Of a DNA stretch of 64,000 nt, positions 29,894 through 38,090 are shown piece by piece. The position numbers were made by a program, and so were the translations under genes. The notes beneath the pieces were generated by a model. That model had not been told where the DNA came from and did no database searches. It worked only from the letters and a program-made list of their open reading frames with translations. The DNA comes from Aquificota bacterium (GTDB lineage Bacteria; Aquificota; Aquificia; Aquificales; Hydrogenothermaceae), in assembly GCA_013153635.1 (NCBI GenBank), contig JAADDZ010000020.1, positions 35,379-99,378 on the forward strand, given 5' to 3'. Within the stretch, counting starts at the first letter, position 1, and the number at the start of each line of letters is the position of its first letter.

Positions 29894-31188
29894 CTCCCCT
29901 CCACTAACAACATAGTTATGTCCATAACATTTGTGCCAGTATACCCTGTCTTTATTAATTTTCCTACTTTTTTGAAAAAATTGTAAGAGTCGTTATTCTC
30001 AAGAAACATCTCCAAATCCAGTCCTCTCTCCAAAGCTTCTTTATAAGTGCTACAGTCTGCAACTGCACCTGCCGCATCTGTTACTCCATCAATTCCATCA
30101 GTACCAGCACTTAATACATGTATACCACAATTATCTTTTATCTTTAAAAGAGCAGACAAAACTAACTCTTGATTTCTACCTCCTTTACCAGAGCCTTTTA
30201 CTGTGACAGTCGTCTCTCCACCAAATAGCAGAACTACAGGAGGAAAAAAATAAGAGCTTCCCTTTTTTATATCCTTACCTATACCTACTATAACTTTTGC
30301 TACTTCTTTCGCTTCTCCTTCTATCTCACTAGATAGGATAAAAGCTTTTATCCCTTTTTTAGTTAAAAAATCTTTAGCTCCATTTAACGCTGTAAGATTA
30401 TTCCCAATAATATAATGTTTTATTCTCTTTGGAGGCTCTTTTGGAGTTTCTTCTATCTCACCTTTTAACCCCTTTTCTATGACTGTGAGTACAGTACTAG
30501 GTATTTTGTTAAGAAGACCGTATTTATCCAAAACAAGATATGCATCTTTATAAGTAGATTTATCAAAATAAAAAGGTGCAGAACCTATCGTTTCAAGGTC
30601 ATCTCCAATAACATCAGAAAGTACCAAAACTATACCTGACGCTTTGGTAGCTTTTGCAAGCCTTCCCCCTTTTATTAAAGATATATGCTTTCTTATAATG
30701 TTTACCTCATCTATAGAGACACCACTTTTAAGTAGTATATCTGTAGTTAACCTCAAATCCTGTAAAGATATAGGAGGGATAGGATACTCTATCAAAGCAG
30801 AACTTCCCCCAGACAAAAGATATACAAAAAAATCATCTTCTTTCAAAGAAGAAAGCTTTTCTAACATATGTCTACCTGCTTTGATGCTCCTTTCGTCTGG
30901 TATTGGGTGAGAAGACTCGAAAACTTCGACTTTTTTTAGCTCTTTTTTATAGTTGGAAACAATCAAACCTCCTTTGATATAATCCTTGAACAAATCCTCT
31001 ACAGCTTGAGCCATTTTTATAGAAGCCTTCCCACTTCCAAACAGGTAAAAATTTTTTAAAGGGTACTTATCTTCCTGTATAGAAAAAAAATGGTTATCGA
31101 TTTTAATATTTTTATAAATGATTTTATCAGGCAAGACTTGATTAACAGCATTTTTAAAAGCTTGTATCAGTAAATCGGTATAATCCAT
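29890..31188 (-). CDS. Glycerate 2-kinase (MOFRL family)
   Basis: 432 aa. Phosphorylates D-glycerate to 2-phosphoglycerate. N-terminal DUF4147-type domain with YLFGSGKASIKMAQAVE, GGLIVSNYK, ESSHPIPDERSI and YLLSGGSSAL; C-terminal MOFRL domain with GGETTVTVKGSGKGGRNQEL and SAGTDGIDGVTDAAGAV. It heads the operon with the two solute-type glycosyltransferases, so it may control the supply or recovery of glycerate for glucosyl- or mannosylglycerate. Confidence 0.88.
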   Translation of the reverse strand: MDYTDLLIQAFKNAVNQVLPDKIIYKNIKIDNHFFSIQEDKYPLKNFYLFGSGKASIKMAQAVEDLFKDYIKGGLIVSNYKKELKKVEVFESSHPIPDERSIKAGRHMLEKLSSLKEDDFFVYLLSGGSSALIEYPIPPISLQDLRLTTDILLKSGVSIDEVNIIRKHISLIKGGRLAKATKASGIVLVLSDVIGDDLETIGSAPFYFDKSTYKDAYLVLDKYGLLNKIPSTVLTVIEKGLKGEIEETPKEPPKRIKHYIIGNNLTALNGAKDFLTKKGIKAFILSSEIEGEAKEVAKVIVGIGKDIKKGSSYFFPPVVLLFGGETTVTVKGSGKGGRNQELVLSALLKIKDNCGIHVLSAGTDGIDGVTDAAGAVADCSTYKEALERGLDLEMFLENNDSYNFFKKVGKLIKTGYTGTNVMDITMLLVEGR

Positions 31189-31274
31189 AAAAATAATCTT
31201 ATGTTAAAATGGTAGAATTAGCAAAAGCTTTCTCTTAAAATATTGATTTGTATACTCACCACAAGGAGATAAAA

Positions 31275-31703
31275 ATGAAAAAAGATAAATTCAAAATTAT
31301 TGAAACAAACCACCCAGAATACCGATATATTATCGAACCTACCATGTACATATCTATAACTAGATACTTACCCCAAATAGCCGAATTTTTGAAACTAAGA
31401 GGATACAAAGGGAAAGTCATTTTTGACAATGGGTTAATCACTGGAGATACAGTAGGAAGGTTTATAGAAGCTTACTTTAATGGAAAAACATTTGATTCTT
31501 CTTCCTTTATTACGATGGTTGAAGTCCCACCAGAGATAAAAAAGATAGCAGACCAAGCTCTAGAAGAGATAAAAAAAAGTATAACAAAACCTCCAGAAAC
31601 ACAAAAGAAAAAACCTACCCGAAAAGCACCACCAAAACAAACACAAAAAACAGAAAAATCTTCAAAACCTACAAAAACAGAAAAACCTCAAGAAGAAAAA
31701 TAA
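31275..31703 (+). CDS. Hypothetical protein with Lys/Pro-rich tail
   Basis: 142 aa from the ATG at 31275, which follows AAGGAGAT; an upstream in-frame start at 31248 lacks such a site. The first 100 residues look like a small globular domain (ITRYLPQIAEFLKLRGYKG, VEVPPEIKKIADQALEEI). The tail from about 105 is Lys, Pro, Thr and Gln rich and probably disordered, possibly nucleic-acid binding. No family is recognised. It is divergent from the glycerate kinase operon. Confidence 0.7.
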   Translation: MKKDKFKIIETNHPEYRYIIEPTMYISITRYLPQIAEFLKLRGYKGKVIFDNGLITGDTVGRFIEAYFNGKTFDSSSFITMVEVPPEIKKIADQALEEIKKSITKPPETQKKKPTRKAPPKQTQKTEKSSKPTKTEKPQEEK

Positions 31704-31801
31704 CCTAAACCTTCCCTTCGTTATGACAAATCTTATATATACATAAGGTATACCTACTGTACAATCTGTATACTCAAGACTGTACATAAAAGGAATACAA
31801 A

Positions 31802-33877
31802 ATGGAAAACCAAAAACCAAATAGACTTATACATGAAAAAAGCCCCTATCTACATCAACATGCGTACAACCCTGTAAACTGGTATCCATGGTCACAGGAA
31901 GCATTCCAAAAAGCAAAAAAAGAAAATAAGCCAATCTTCCTATCTATAGGATATTCTACGTGTCATTGGTGTCATGTTATGGAAAAAGAAAGCTTTGAAG
32001 ATGAAGAGATAGCGAAAATACTAAATGAACATTACATACCTATAAAAGTAGATAGAGAAGAAAGACCAGACATAGATAGTATATATATGAAAGTCTGTAT
32101 GCTTGTAACAGGACAGGGAGGCTGGCCTTTGACTATAATAATGACTCCTGACAAAAAACCTTTCTTTGCCGGAACTTATTTTCCTAAAGACAGTAGATAT
32201 GGAAGGGTTGGTCTAAAAGATATTCTTTTACATCTAGCTGACCTGTGGGAAAAAGAAAGAGATACCTTATCCCAAAAAGCCCAAGCAATAATAAACTATA
32301 TAAAAGAAGACATAGAAGAAAAAGAAGAAAAAAACATAGACCCAGAAAAATTAGTCCATAGAGCCTTTTTAGAATTAAAAAGCCGATTTGATAGGTATCA
32401 TGGAGGTTTCGGAGATAGACCAAAATTCCCTTCACCTCACAACTTAATGTTTTTACTTAGGTACTGGAAAAGGTACAAAAATAGCGAAGCTCTAGAGATG
32501 GTAAAAACAACTTTACAAAAAATGAGACAAGGAGGAATATATGACCACATAGGTTTTGGTTTTCACAGATACTCTACTGACGAAAAATGGAAACTTCCTC
32601 ATTTTGAAAAAATGCTCTACGACCAAGCTATGCTTATGATTGTATATACAGAAACATACCAAGAGACAAAAGAAACATTTTATATAGAAGTTGCAAAAGA
32701 GATAGCTAATTACATAAAAAGAGATATGACCTCCAAAGAAGGAGCTTTTTATTCAGGAGAAGACGCAGACAGCGAGGGAGAAGAAGGAAAATTTTATGTG
32801 TGGAGTTATGATGAACTAAAACAGATTTTAAAAGAAGATTTTGAACTTTTCAAAAAAATTTATCCAATATTCCCAGAAGGAAACTTCAAAGAAGAAGCCA
32901 CAGGAGAAATATCAGGTAAGAACATAATCTACCTAAAAGACAGTATAGAAAACATAGCAAAGAAACTAGGTATCCCAGAAACAAAGCTCAAAGAAAAAAT
33001 AGAAAAAATGAGAAAAAGATTGTTCAAAGAAAGGAAAAAAAGGATACACCCTCTAAAAGATACAAAAATCCTAACAGACTGGAACGGACTAATGATAGTA
33101 GCCTTTTCCAAATTAGCCCAAGTTACTGGAAACGAGGAGTATCTACAAATCGCTCAAAATTCTGCAGATTTTATACTTACCAATATGAAAAAAGAAGACG
33201 GCTCACTATACCACAGATATAAAGACAATGAGCTAAAATACGAAGCTACTTTAGATGATTATGCGTTTTTCATGTGGGGACTTTTTGAACTATATGAAAC
33301 ATCTTTCCAAGAAAGATACCTTTTTGAATTTAAAGGTTTTCTAAACAAACTATTTGAACATTTTTGGGACAAAGAAAATGGTGGTTTTTACATGAGTGCA
33401 GACTATATAAAAGATATAATCGTCAGACCTCAAGAACTGTACGATGGAGCTATCCCATCAGGAAACTCTGTATCCTTATACAACATCGTTAGATTCAGTA
33501 GATTACTTTCCCTTCCAGACTTGGAACAAAAAGCAAAACAAATAGTCAAAGCTTTCTCTAAAGAACTCTCTATAGTTCCTTCTGCATATTCAATGTTTAT
33601 GATAGGTCTAGACCTACTAACAAAAGGCACAAAAGAAATTATCATAGTTGCAGAAAAAGAAGAAAGCAAACCTTTCATACACAAGCTATATCTAGATTTT
33701 TATCCCTTTAACCTCACCGCCTTAAAAACTTCCAATTCAAAACTAGGGTGTATCAGTGGATTTTTAAACTCTCTAACAAAAACAGAAGGAAAACCTACAG
33801 TGTACATCTGCGAGAACTTCAGTTGTAAAGCACCTATTCACTCTCCACAGGAACTAGAAACTATTTTGAAGGCATAA
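31802..33877 (+). CDS. DUF255/YyaL thioredoxin-domain protein
   Basis: 691 aa, the full length of the YyaL/SPATA20 family. The N-terminal thioredoxin-like domain starts [20 protein letters not shown] and carries the CHWC redox motif at 54-57, then [19 protein letters not shown]. The remainder is an N-acyl-glucosamine epimerase-like alpha/alpha barrel ([18 protein letters not shown]). Its biochemical role is unsettled. The 3' end overlaps a 25-codon gene on the other strand. Confidence 0.9.
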   Translation: MENQKPNRLIHEKSPYLHQHAYNPVNWYPWSQEAFQKAKKENKPIFLSIGYSTCHWCHVMEKESFEDEEIAKILNEHYIPIKVDREERPDIDSIYMKVCMLVTGQGGWPLTIIMTPDKKPFFAGTYFPKDSRYGRVGLKDILLHLADLWEKERDTLSQKAQAIINYIKEDIEEKEEKNIDPEKLVHRAFLELKSRFDRYHGGFGDRPKFPSPHNLMFLLRYWKRYKNSEALEMVKTTLQKMRQGGIYDHIGFGFHRYSTDEKWKLPHFEKMLYDQAMLMIVYTETYQETKETFYIEVAKEIANYIKRDMTSKEGAFYSGEDADSEGEEGKFYVWSYDELKQILKEDFELFKKIYPIFPEGNFKEEATGEISGKNIIYLKDSIENIAKKLGIPETKLKEKIEKMRKRLFKERKKRIHPLKDTKILTDWNGLMIVAFSKLAQVTGNEEYLQIAQNSADFILTNMKKEDGSLYHRYKDNELKYEATLDDYAFFMWGLFELYETSFQERYLFEFKGFLNKLFEHFWDKENGGFYMSADYIKDIIVRPQELYDGAIPSGNSVSLYNIVRFSRLLSLPDLEQKAKQIVKAFSKELSIVPSAYSMFMIGLDLLTKGTKEIIIVAEKEESKPFIHKLYLDFYPFNLTALKTSNSKLGCISGFLNSLTKTEGKPTVYICENFSCKAPIHSPQELETILKA

Positions 33878-33938
33878 AGTAGATAAGAGGTAAAGCAAAT
33901 AGAACCATTATTGTTAGAATGATGATGATGTCATACAT
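33861..33938 (-). CDS. 25-residue single-span membrane peptide
   Basis: ATG at 33938 to TAG at 33861 encodes 25 residues: [18 protein letters not shown] then IYFMPSK. Nearly the whole peptide is one hydrophobic helix with a basic end, typical of small regulatory subunits of membrane complexes (KdpF, CydX or YnhF type). The ribosome-binding site AAAGGAGGTGATT is near perfect and correctly spaced. A sigma-54-like promoter lies 38 bp upstream. The last 17 bp overlap the DUF255 gene end. The partner is unknown; no membrane complex gene adjoins it. Confidence 0.65.
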   Translation of the reverse strand: MYDIIIILTIMVLFALPLIYFMPSK

Positions 33939-33975
33939 TTTAATCACCTCCTTTTTTATCTTCATATTTTTATAA

Positions 33976-33992
33976 TGCAAAAACTATGCCAA
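33976..33992 (-). promoter_or_regulatory. Sigma-54 (RpoN)-type promoter for the 25-residue peptide
   Basis: On the minus strand TTGGCATAGTTTTTGCA fits YTGGCACGRNNNTTGCW with the GG and GC exactly 10 bp apart. It lies between the alpha/beta hydrolase stop and the small membrane-peptide gene, with the -12 element about 38 bp before that ATG. Two direct repeats upstream may bind an activator. Confidence 0.65.
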
Positions 33993-34021
33993 TATCTAAA
34001 TATAGAAATATTAGTATTTTC

Positions 34022-34048
34022 GAATATTTGCATTTTTGAATATTTGCA
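34022..34048 (-). repeat. Paired 11-bp repeats upstream of the sigma-54 site
   Basis: GAATATTTGCA occurs at 34022-34032 and 34038-34048 (TGCAAATATTC on the transcribed strand), spaced 16 bp; a degenerate third copy begins near 34005. The pair is 30-56 bp upstream of the -24 box, a possible enhancer-binding-protein site, though closer than usual. Confidence 0.5.
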
Positions 34049-34092
34049 AAAATTCCAAAATTTTTTGAAAATTTCCAAAACCTGCACTAGGT

Positions 34093-34761
34093 CTATCTAG
34101 ATACTATCTCTAGTATAAGTTGAGGGTTATCTAAGAAAGGAGCATGATGAGAATCTACCACCTGTAGAGTAGAATTCTCCAAGAATTGGTTCGCATAGAT
34201 AGAACCATTTATAGAAACGATTTTGTCCTGTTTTCCATGTATAAAAGTCGTTCTAGCCTTTATATCTTTTATTTTTTCTTTTAAATCTAGATTTATATAC
34301 TCTTTTAAGACTTCTATAGAACCTTCTTTAGACGGTAATGGTATGTTATCAAATCTATCTCCTACAGCTGTTTCTCTAAAAGAAAACACAGTTTTCTCAA
34401 AATCTATCTTCAACCCTAACAAAAAAGCTTTCACAAGGATAGGATTGTGACCTAGTGATTTGTCCAAAAACTTTGGTGTAAATCCTACAAGTACCAAATC
34501 ATTTATCCTTTGCTGGTCTATCTCTAACACTGATAAAACAGCAATAGATGCTCCCAAAGACCAACCTATCACATTTACTTTCTTGTTAGAACTCTCTATC
34601 AAACTAGAAACTTCATAAGAAAAAGTTCTTAATATATCAGATTTATATAAATTTTTATTACTGTTATGATAAGGTAAATCTAAAAAAACAGAATCTTCTA
34701 GACAAAAAAAATCCTTCCAAACTTCCTTAGAAAAACCCCAACCATGAATGAAAATATTCAA
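34093..34761 (-). CDS. Alpha/beta hydrolase, BioH-like
   Basis: 222 aa. Nucleophile elbow GWSLGAS, acid block HGKQDKIVS and the terminal His in SHHAPFLDNPQL form an intact catalytic triad; the N-terminal FIHGWGFS is the oxyanion segment. BioH-type esterases free pimeloyl-ACP in biotin synthesis. It follows bioW by 12 bp in the same direction, which supports a biotin role but makes the route unclear because BioW uses free pimelate. The start is TTG at 34761, after AGAGGT. Confidence 0.7.
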   Translation of the reverse strand: MNIFIHGWGFSKEVWKDFFCLEDSVFLDLPYHNSNKNLYKSDILRTFSYEVSSLIESSNKKVNVIGWSLGASIAVLSVLEIDQQRINDLVLVGFTPKFLDKSLGHNPILVKAFLLGLKIDFEKTVFSFRETAVGDRFDNIPLPSKEGSIEVLKEYINLDLKEKIKDIKARTTFIHGKQDKIVSINGSIYANQFLENSTLQVVDSHHAPFLDNPQLILEIVSR

Positions 34762-34773
34762 AACCTAACCTCT

Positions 34774-35514
34774 TCAAAGCTGTACATTCTTAATCAAGAT
34801 AGGCTTCGATTGAAGGTAATCATACAGCTTATCTAAATCTAACCCATCTTCCACAAAATAGATTCTCCCCCCAAAAGAATTACCAAAATTTTTCAACGGG
34901 GTGAGCCTAAAATAAGTCCCATCAACAGACACATATCCAGTAATATAGTCTGCCTCATCAGATATACAGTATTCAGCTAAAAACCCTTTATAAGATAGAT
35001 TTTTTGTAGATACTGCCAAAGCATCTAAAGTCCTATCTGTAAAACCTTTTCCCTTAAGAACTGATAACGCTTTATCTCTATTTACAAAATCCACCATAGA
35101 TGTTCTTATCCCCCTTTGTCTATCCTTTTCTATTCTTTCTCCTTTTAGATTTACTATCATAGCCCCTCTCATATTCTTTTTATCTCCTGCCCCACTATGA
35201 ACTTGTCCTATCAGACTTTCCAATACTTCCTTTGGGATTTTTAGATACCTAAAAAGTAAATCAATGGCAAACTCGTTAGCCTCTATAAAAGTAGGAAATT
35301 TAAGGTCTTTTATTTTTAAAGATTTTTTTATCATTTTTATAGGTTGTTTAATCTTTTCTACCTTTATATTTAACAAATCAAACTCTTTTCTACTTCCTCT
35401 TTTATAAAACTCAAAAATCACATCTTCAATATGAGATTTTTCAACTATCCTCTCATGACCAGAGGTATGCTCCTGACCTAAAGACGCACGCATTTTTACA
35501 CTAAAATAATCCAT
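34774..35514 (-). CDS. bioW: 6-carboxyhexanoate-CoA ligase (pimeloyl-CoA synthetase)
   Basis: Activates pimelate with ATP and CoA to pimeloyl-CoA for biotin synthesis. It is 246 aa, typical. The N-terminus has the family block VKMRASLGQEHTSGHERIV, and the ATP-binding RQRGIRTSMVDF follows in the middle. It is the first gene of a bioW/bioH-like pair; bioF lies about 11 kb away on the other strand. Confidence 0.92.
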   Translation of the reverse strand: MDYFSVKMRASLGQEHTSGHERIVEKSHIEDVIFEFYKRGSRKEFDLLNIKVEKIKQPIKMIKKSLKIKDLKFPTFIEANEFAIDLLFRYLKIPKEVLESLIGQVHSGAGDKKNMRGAMIVNLKGERIEKDRQRGIRTSMVDFVNRDKALSVLKGKGFTDRTLDALAVSTKNLSYKGFLAEYCISDEADYITGYVSVDGTYFRLTPLKNFGNSFGGRIYFVEDGLDLDKLYDYLQSKPILIKNVQL

Positions 35515-35897
35515 AAAAATATAATATAGAAAGATTTAGTTAAGGTGAACTAGTTAATTATTATTTTTATAAAGCAAAACAGATACCCAAAGCTCGAAGA
35601 TATAGAGCTTTTGATTGTGGATAGCAAATCTTATTGAAGACTACATAGAGATATACGAAAACTTAGAAAAAGGAAAATACACAGAAATTTATATAAAAAC
35701 TTTGGAGAGAAAATTTAAAGTATTCGAAAAAAACTAAAAGTAAAGGAAATATTAGGACATCACAGAAATCAAAAATAATAAAAACTGCAAATTCATAAAA
35801 ATTAGAAGTTCTTTTTAAAAATTTTATACATTGTATTGAAGCCTTTTACTTTAGGATTTATACTAAATTTGAACAACCTAACAAAGGAGGGGAAATC
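35515..35897. other. 383-bp intergenic region with a gene remnant
   Basis: Near bioW a direct repeat TAGTTAA (35537-35543 and 35551-35557) could be an operator. Further right, a + strand frame 35615-35737 (TTG start) encodes about 40 residues ending EIYIKTLERKFKVFEKN; it is hydrophilic and ends in a normal stop, looking like the tail of a lost gene. The last 60 bp hold the promoter and the AAGGAGGGG ribosome-binding site of the dienelactone hydrolase gene. Nothing else is recognised. Confidence 0.4.
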
Positions 35898-36593
35898 ATG
35901 GGAAAAGATATAACCTTTGAAAAAAATGGAATTAAAGTTAGTGGCTATATCGCAGAACCCACCACAAAAGCTCCAGCTGTCATAATAATCCACGAATGGT
36001 GGGGTCTAGATTCACCCTTATCTAACATAAAAGAACTAACAGATAAACTAGCCCAAGAAGGATTCGTAGCATTTGCACCAGATTTTTACAATGGGAAAAA
36101 TGCAGATAACCCTGACGACGCAGGCAAACTTATGATGGATATGTTCGAAAATAGAATGGAAGAAGTTACCGCTATATTCAAAGCATCAGTAGACTATCTA
36201 AAAGAATGTGATAAGACCTCTCCAAAAAAAGTAGGAGTTACTGGTTTTTGCTGTGGAGGAACATTATCTATGTACTTTGCAGATAAAGCAAACGACATAA
36301 TAGATGCTAGCGTACCTTTTTATGGATTGCCCCAGCTAGCTCCTATCGACGCTTCTAACATCAAAGTACCTATATTCTTCATACTTGCCGAAAAAGATGA
36401 ATTCGTAAAAAATGACGATGTTATAGATATGGCAAAGTCAGTATGGAAAAACAGTGTAGATGTCCAGCTAAAGGTGTATTCTGAAGTGACCCATGCTTTC
36501 TTAAACACAAAAAGACCTGATGTCTATAACGAAGAACAGGCACAAGACGCATGGGATTTAGCGGTTAAATTTTTTAAAAGATATTTATCATAA
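35898..36593 (+). CDS. Dienelactone hydrolase family protein
   Basis: 231 aa alpha/beta hydrolase. The oxyanion-side block IIIHEWWGLDSPL, the nucleophile motif TGFCCGG with Cys at 118, the acid in AEKDEFV and the final His in VTHAF match the Cys-Asp-His triad of carboxymethylenebutenolidase. The natural substrate is unknown; these enzymes are often general hydrolases. It has a strong ribosome-binding site and a terminator shared with the convergent regulator. Confidence 0.9.
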   Translation: MGKDITFEKNGIKVSGYIAEPTTKAPAVIIIHEWWGLDSPLSNIKELTDKLAQEGFVAFAPDFYNGKNADNPDDAGKLMMDMFENRMEEVTAIFKASVDYLKECDKTSPKKVGVTGFCCGGTLSMYFADKANDIIDASVPFYGLPQLAPIDASNIKVPIFFILAEKDEFVKNDDVIDMAKSVWKNSVDVQLKVYSEVTHAFLNTKRPDVYNEEQAQDAWDLAVKFFKRYLS

Positions 36594-36606
36594 AAGAGTT
36601 ATAAAA

Positions 36607-36630
36607 AAAGGGGGGTTACTATCCCCCTTT
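36607..36630. terminator. Bidirectional terminator between convergent genes
   Basis: AAAGGGGG, a short ttactat loop and CCCCCTTT form a stem flanked by A-rich and T-rich ends, so it can act on both strands. It lies between the dienelactone hydrolase stop and the near-KaiC regulator stop. Confidence 0.75.
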
Positions 36631-36635
36631 ACTTA

Positions 36636-37289
36636 TTAGTCTATACCTTTCATCTGTAAATATTCTTTTATTTCATGAAGTAGCTGGGCAGGAGACTTTA
36701 TAGGATAAGTTAATCCTTCTACAACTTCCGCTCCATCAATCCCTTTTATATTTACTCCTGCCAACCTATCCTTTAGCTCTGCTGGAGATTGGATTGGATA
36801 CTTAGTTCCTTTAATTCTTTTTAGTACAGCATAAGCCCATGGAACATCGCAAACTTGAGCTATCTGCGCTCCAGAAGTAGCACAAAACTCTAGCAACACT
36901 TGAGCCTCTTGTCCTTCTTTTACCAATTTGTATGCTAATTTCGCTATTCCCCCTGCTGTATGCACTCTAAGATGCTGTTTTTCTTCTTTTGTAAGCTCCT
37001 CAAAATGCTCTATTTTGTAGAGTGCCAATTGAGGGTCTGCTCTCAAAATATTTCTTACTGTACTCTTTGCGATACCTACAAATTTTGCTATCTCCTCTTC
37101 TGTTTTTAGATACTCCTCCCTTAAAACAATAACAAAAGAAGCTCTCGCCAAAGAAGGAAGCCAAGTCAAAGCTCTATACTCTGCCAGCCTACTTAAACCA
37201 CCAAGCAGGTCTATAGCTTTGAAGAACACTCTACCAACCAAATGCTCTAGGTCAGTTTCGTTTACACTCTTTGAAATAACTACTACCAT
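36636..37289 (-). CDS. Near-KaiC-type regulatory protein
   Basis: 217 aa. Residues about 40-120 (LTWLPSLARASFVIVLREEY, TEEEIAKFVGIAKSTVRNIL, HTAGGIAKLAYKLVKEG) match my recollection of the probable regulatory domain (TIGR03879 type) that is normally encoded next to a KaiC-like ATPase; it includes a helix-turn-helix. The C-terminus has two short repeats (YPIQSPAELKDRL and YPIKSPAQLLHEI). A KaiC-like gene does lie upstream on the same strand, but 1.4 kb away, separated by an inserted cassette. Confidence 0.6.
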   Translation of the reverse strand: MVVVISKSVNETDLEHLVGRVFFKAIDLLGGLSRLAEYRALTWLPSLARASFVIVLREEYLKTEEEIAKFVGIAKSTVRNILRADPQLALYKIEHFEELTKEEKQHLRVHTAGGIAKLAYKLVKEGQEAQVLLEFCATSGAQIAQVCDVPWAYAVLKRIKGTKYPIQSPAELKDRLAGVNIKGIDGAEVVEGLTYPIKSPAQLLHEIKEYLQMKGID

Positions 37290-37310
37290 CTTTACACCTT
37301 AAAGCCAAAG

Positions 37311-37392
37311 CGTTAATGCTTTGGGCTGGGTTATTTGTATTCCGCCTTCCAGTGCAGGCAGTCCCCAGCAGGCGGTATTATGCCTGCATACT
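37311..37392 (-). mobile_element. Structured relic, possibly an IS200/IS605 (TnpB-type) end
   Basis: On the minus strand, CCGCCTGC...AAGGCGG pairs form one stem-loop, followed by a second hairpin AGCCCAAAGC-ATTAAC-GCTTTGGCT. A GC-rich, structured tract of about 80 bp ending in a subterminal palindrome, in otherwise AT-rich DNA, resembles the right end and omega-RNA region of IS605-family elements. No transposase or TnpB frame remains. It marks the left border of the inserted cassette. Confidence 0.4.
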
Positions 37393-37429
37393 TTTATTAT
37401 AATAATCGTTTTTCTATTTGGCAGTACTT

Positions 37430-37510
37430 ATGCTGAAAAACTATCCGTTTAGATTTCAAAAACTTGACGTAGATATACAAAAAGATATATTTAAAGATAT
37501 AAAACAATAA
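37430..37510 (+). other. 26-codon mini-ORF, probable gene remnant
   Basis: ATG at 37430 reads MLKNYPFRFQKLDVDI then QKDIFKDIKQ and stops at 37510, 14 bp before the antitoxin gene. A TATAAT-like -10 (37398-37403) lies upstream. It has no clear ribosome-binding site and no recognised family, and may be a leftover or a leader of the toxin-antitoxin operon. Confidence 0.3.
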
Positions 37511-37524
37511 ATAGGTAGGTAAGA

Positions 37525-37758
37525 ATGTCTACAGTAAAAAAACTTATAAGTATGGACGAAGGTCTGGCAAAGGAACTGGAAAACCTATCAAGGATTTTAG
37601 GCACTTCCCAGAGTGATATAGTTGAAAAAGCCCTTGACTTTTATATGGATTACATTGACGGGATATTGGCAGAAAAGGTAATCAAGGGGATAAAAGAAGG
37701 GAAGATAAAGGTAAAAGACGCTGACCAAGTGTTTAAAAAACTGGGAATAGATGTATAA
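37525..37758 (+). CDS. Ribbon-helix-helix antitoxin-like protein
   Basis: 77 aa. The N-terminal 45 residues (KKLISMDEGLAKELENLSRI, SQSDIVEKALDFYMDYI) fit an RHH (CopG/ParD-like) DNA-binding fold; the acidic and basic C-terminus would wrap the toxin. It overlaps the RelE-like gene by 8 bp, the classic antitoxin-first arrangement. The pair probably represses its own promoter. Confidence 0.8.
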   Translation: MSTVKKLISMDEGLAKELENLSRILGTSQSDIVEKALDFYMDYIDGILAEKVIKGIKEGKIKVKDADQVFKKLGIDV

Positions 37759-38038
37759 ACTGCTTTTTTCCGAAATTGCAGAAAAGGATTTGGAAAAGTT
37801 TTCCACCGACGAAAGGATTTTTATAGCCCAGAAGCTAAAGTATCTGGCACAAAATTTTGACCTGCTGAAAAAAACAAAGAAGGTCAAAAAACTCCAAGGC
37901 TACGAGAGATACTACAGGTATGTTATATCCAGAAAAATCAGGGCAATACTTGAGGTTGAAGGGGACAAACTGGTAATTCTCATATTAAGGGTTGGAAAAA
38001 GGAAAGATATATATAAGGACTTGGAGTTTTTAGAGTAA
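37751..38038 (+). CDS. RelE/ParE family toxin
   Basis: 95 aa. YKLLFSEIAEKDLEKFS, the helical hairpin and the C-terminal beta strands GYERYYRYVISRKIRAILEV and LVILILRVGKRKDIY match the RelE superfamily, with the basic residues RKIRAI and GKRKDIY where RelE mRNases keep theirs. ParE (gyrase-poisoning) activity is not excluded. It is translated from inside the antitoxin gene. Confidence 0.8.
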   Translation: MYKLLFSEIAEKDLEKFSTDERIFIAQKLKYLAQNFDLLKKTKKVKKLQGYERYYRYVISRKIRAILEVEGDKLVILILRVGKRKDIYKDLEFLE

Positions 38039-38090
38039 AGGCTGGTTGTTATATTTAATTAATATAATACTTAAGACACGAGGGAAAACA

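Noticed and set aside
37418-37434. TTGGCAGTACTTATGCT before the antitoxin gene as a sigma-54 promoter.
   Set aside because: GG-GC spacing fits but the -12 box lacks TTGC and the -24 lacks the CG step; too weak beside an AT-rich TATAAT box.
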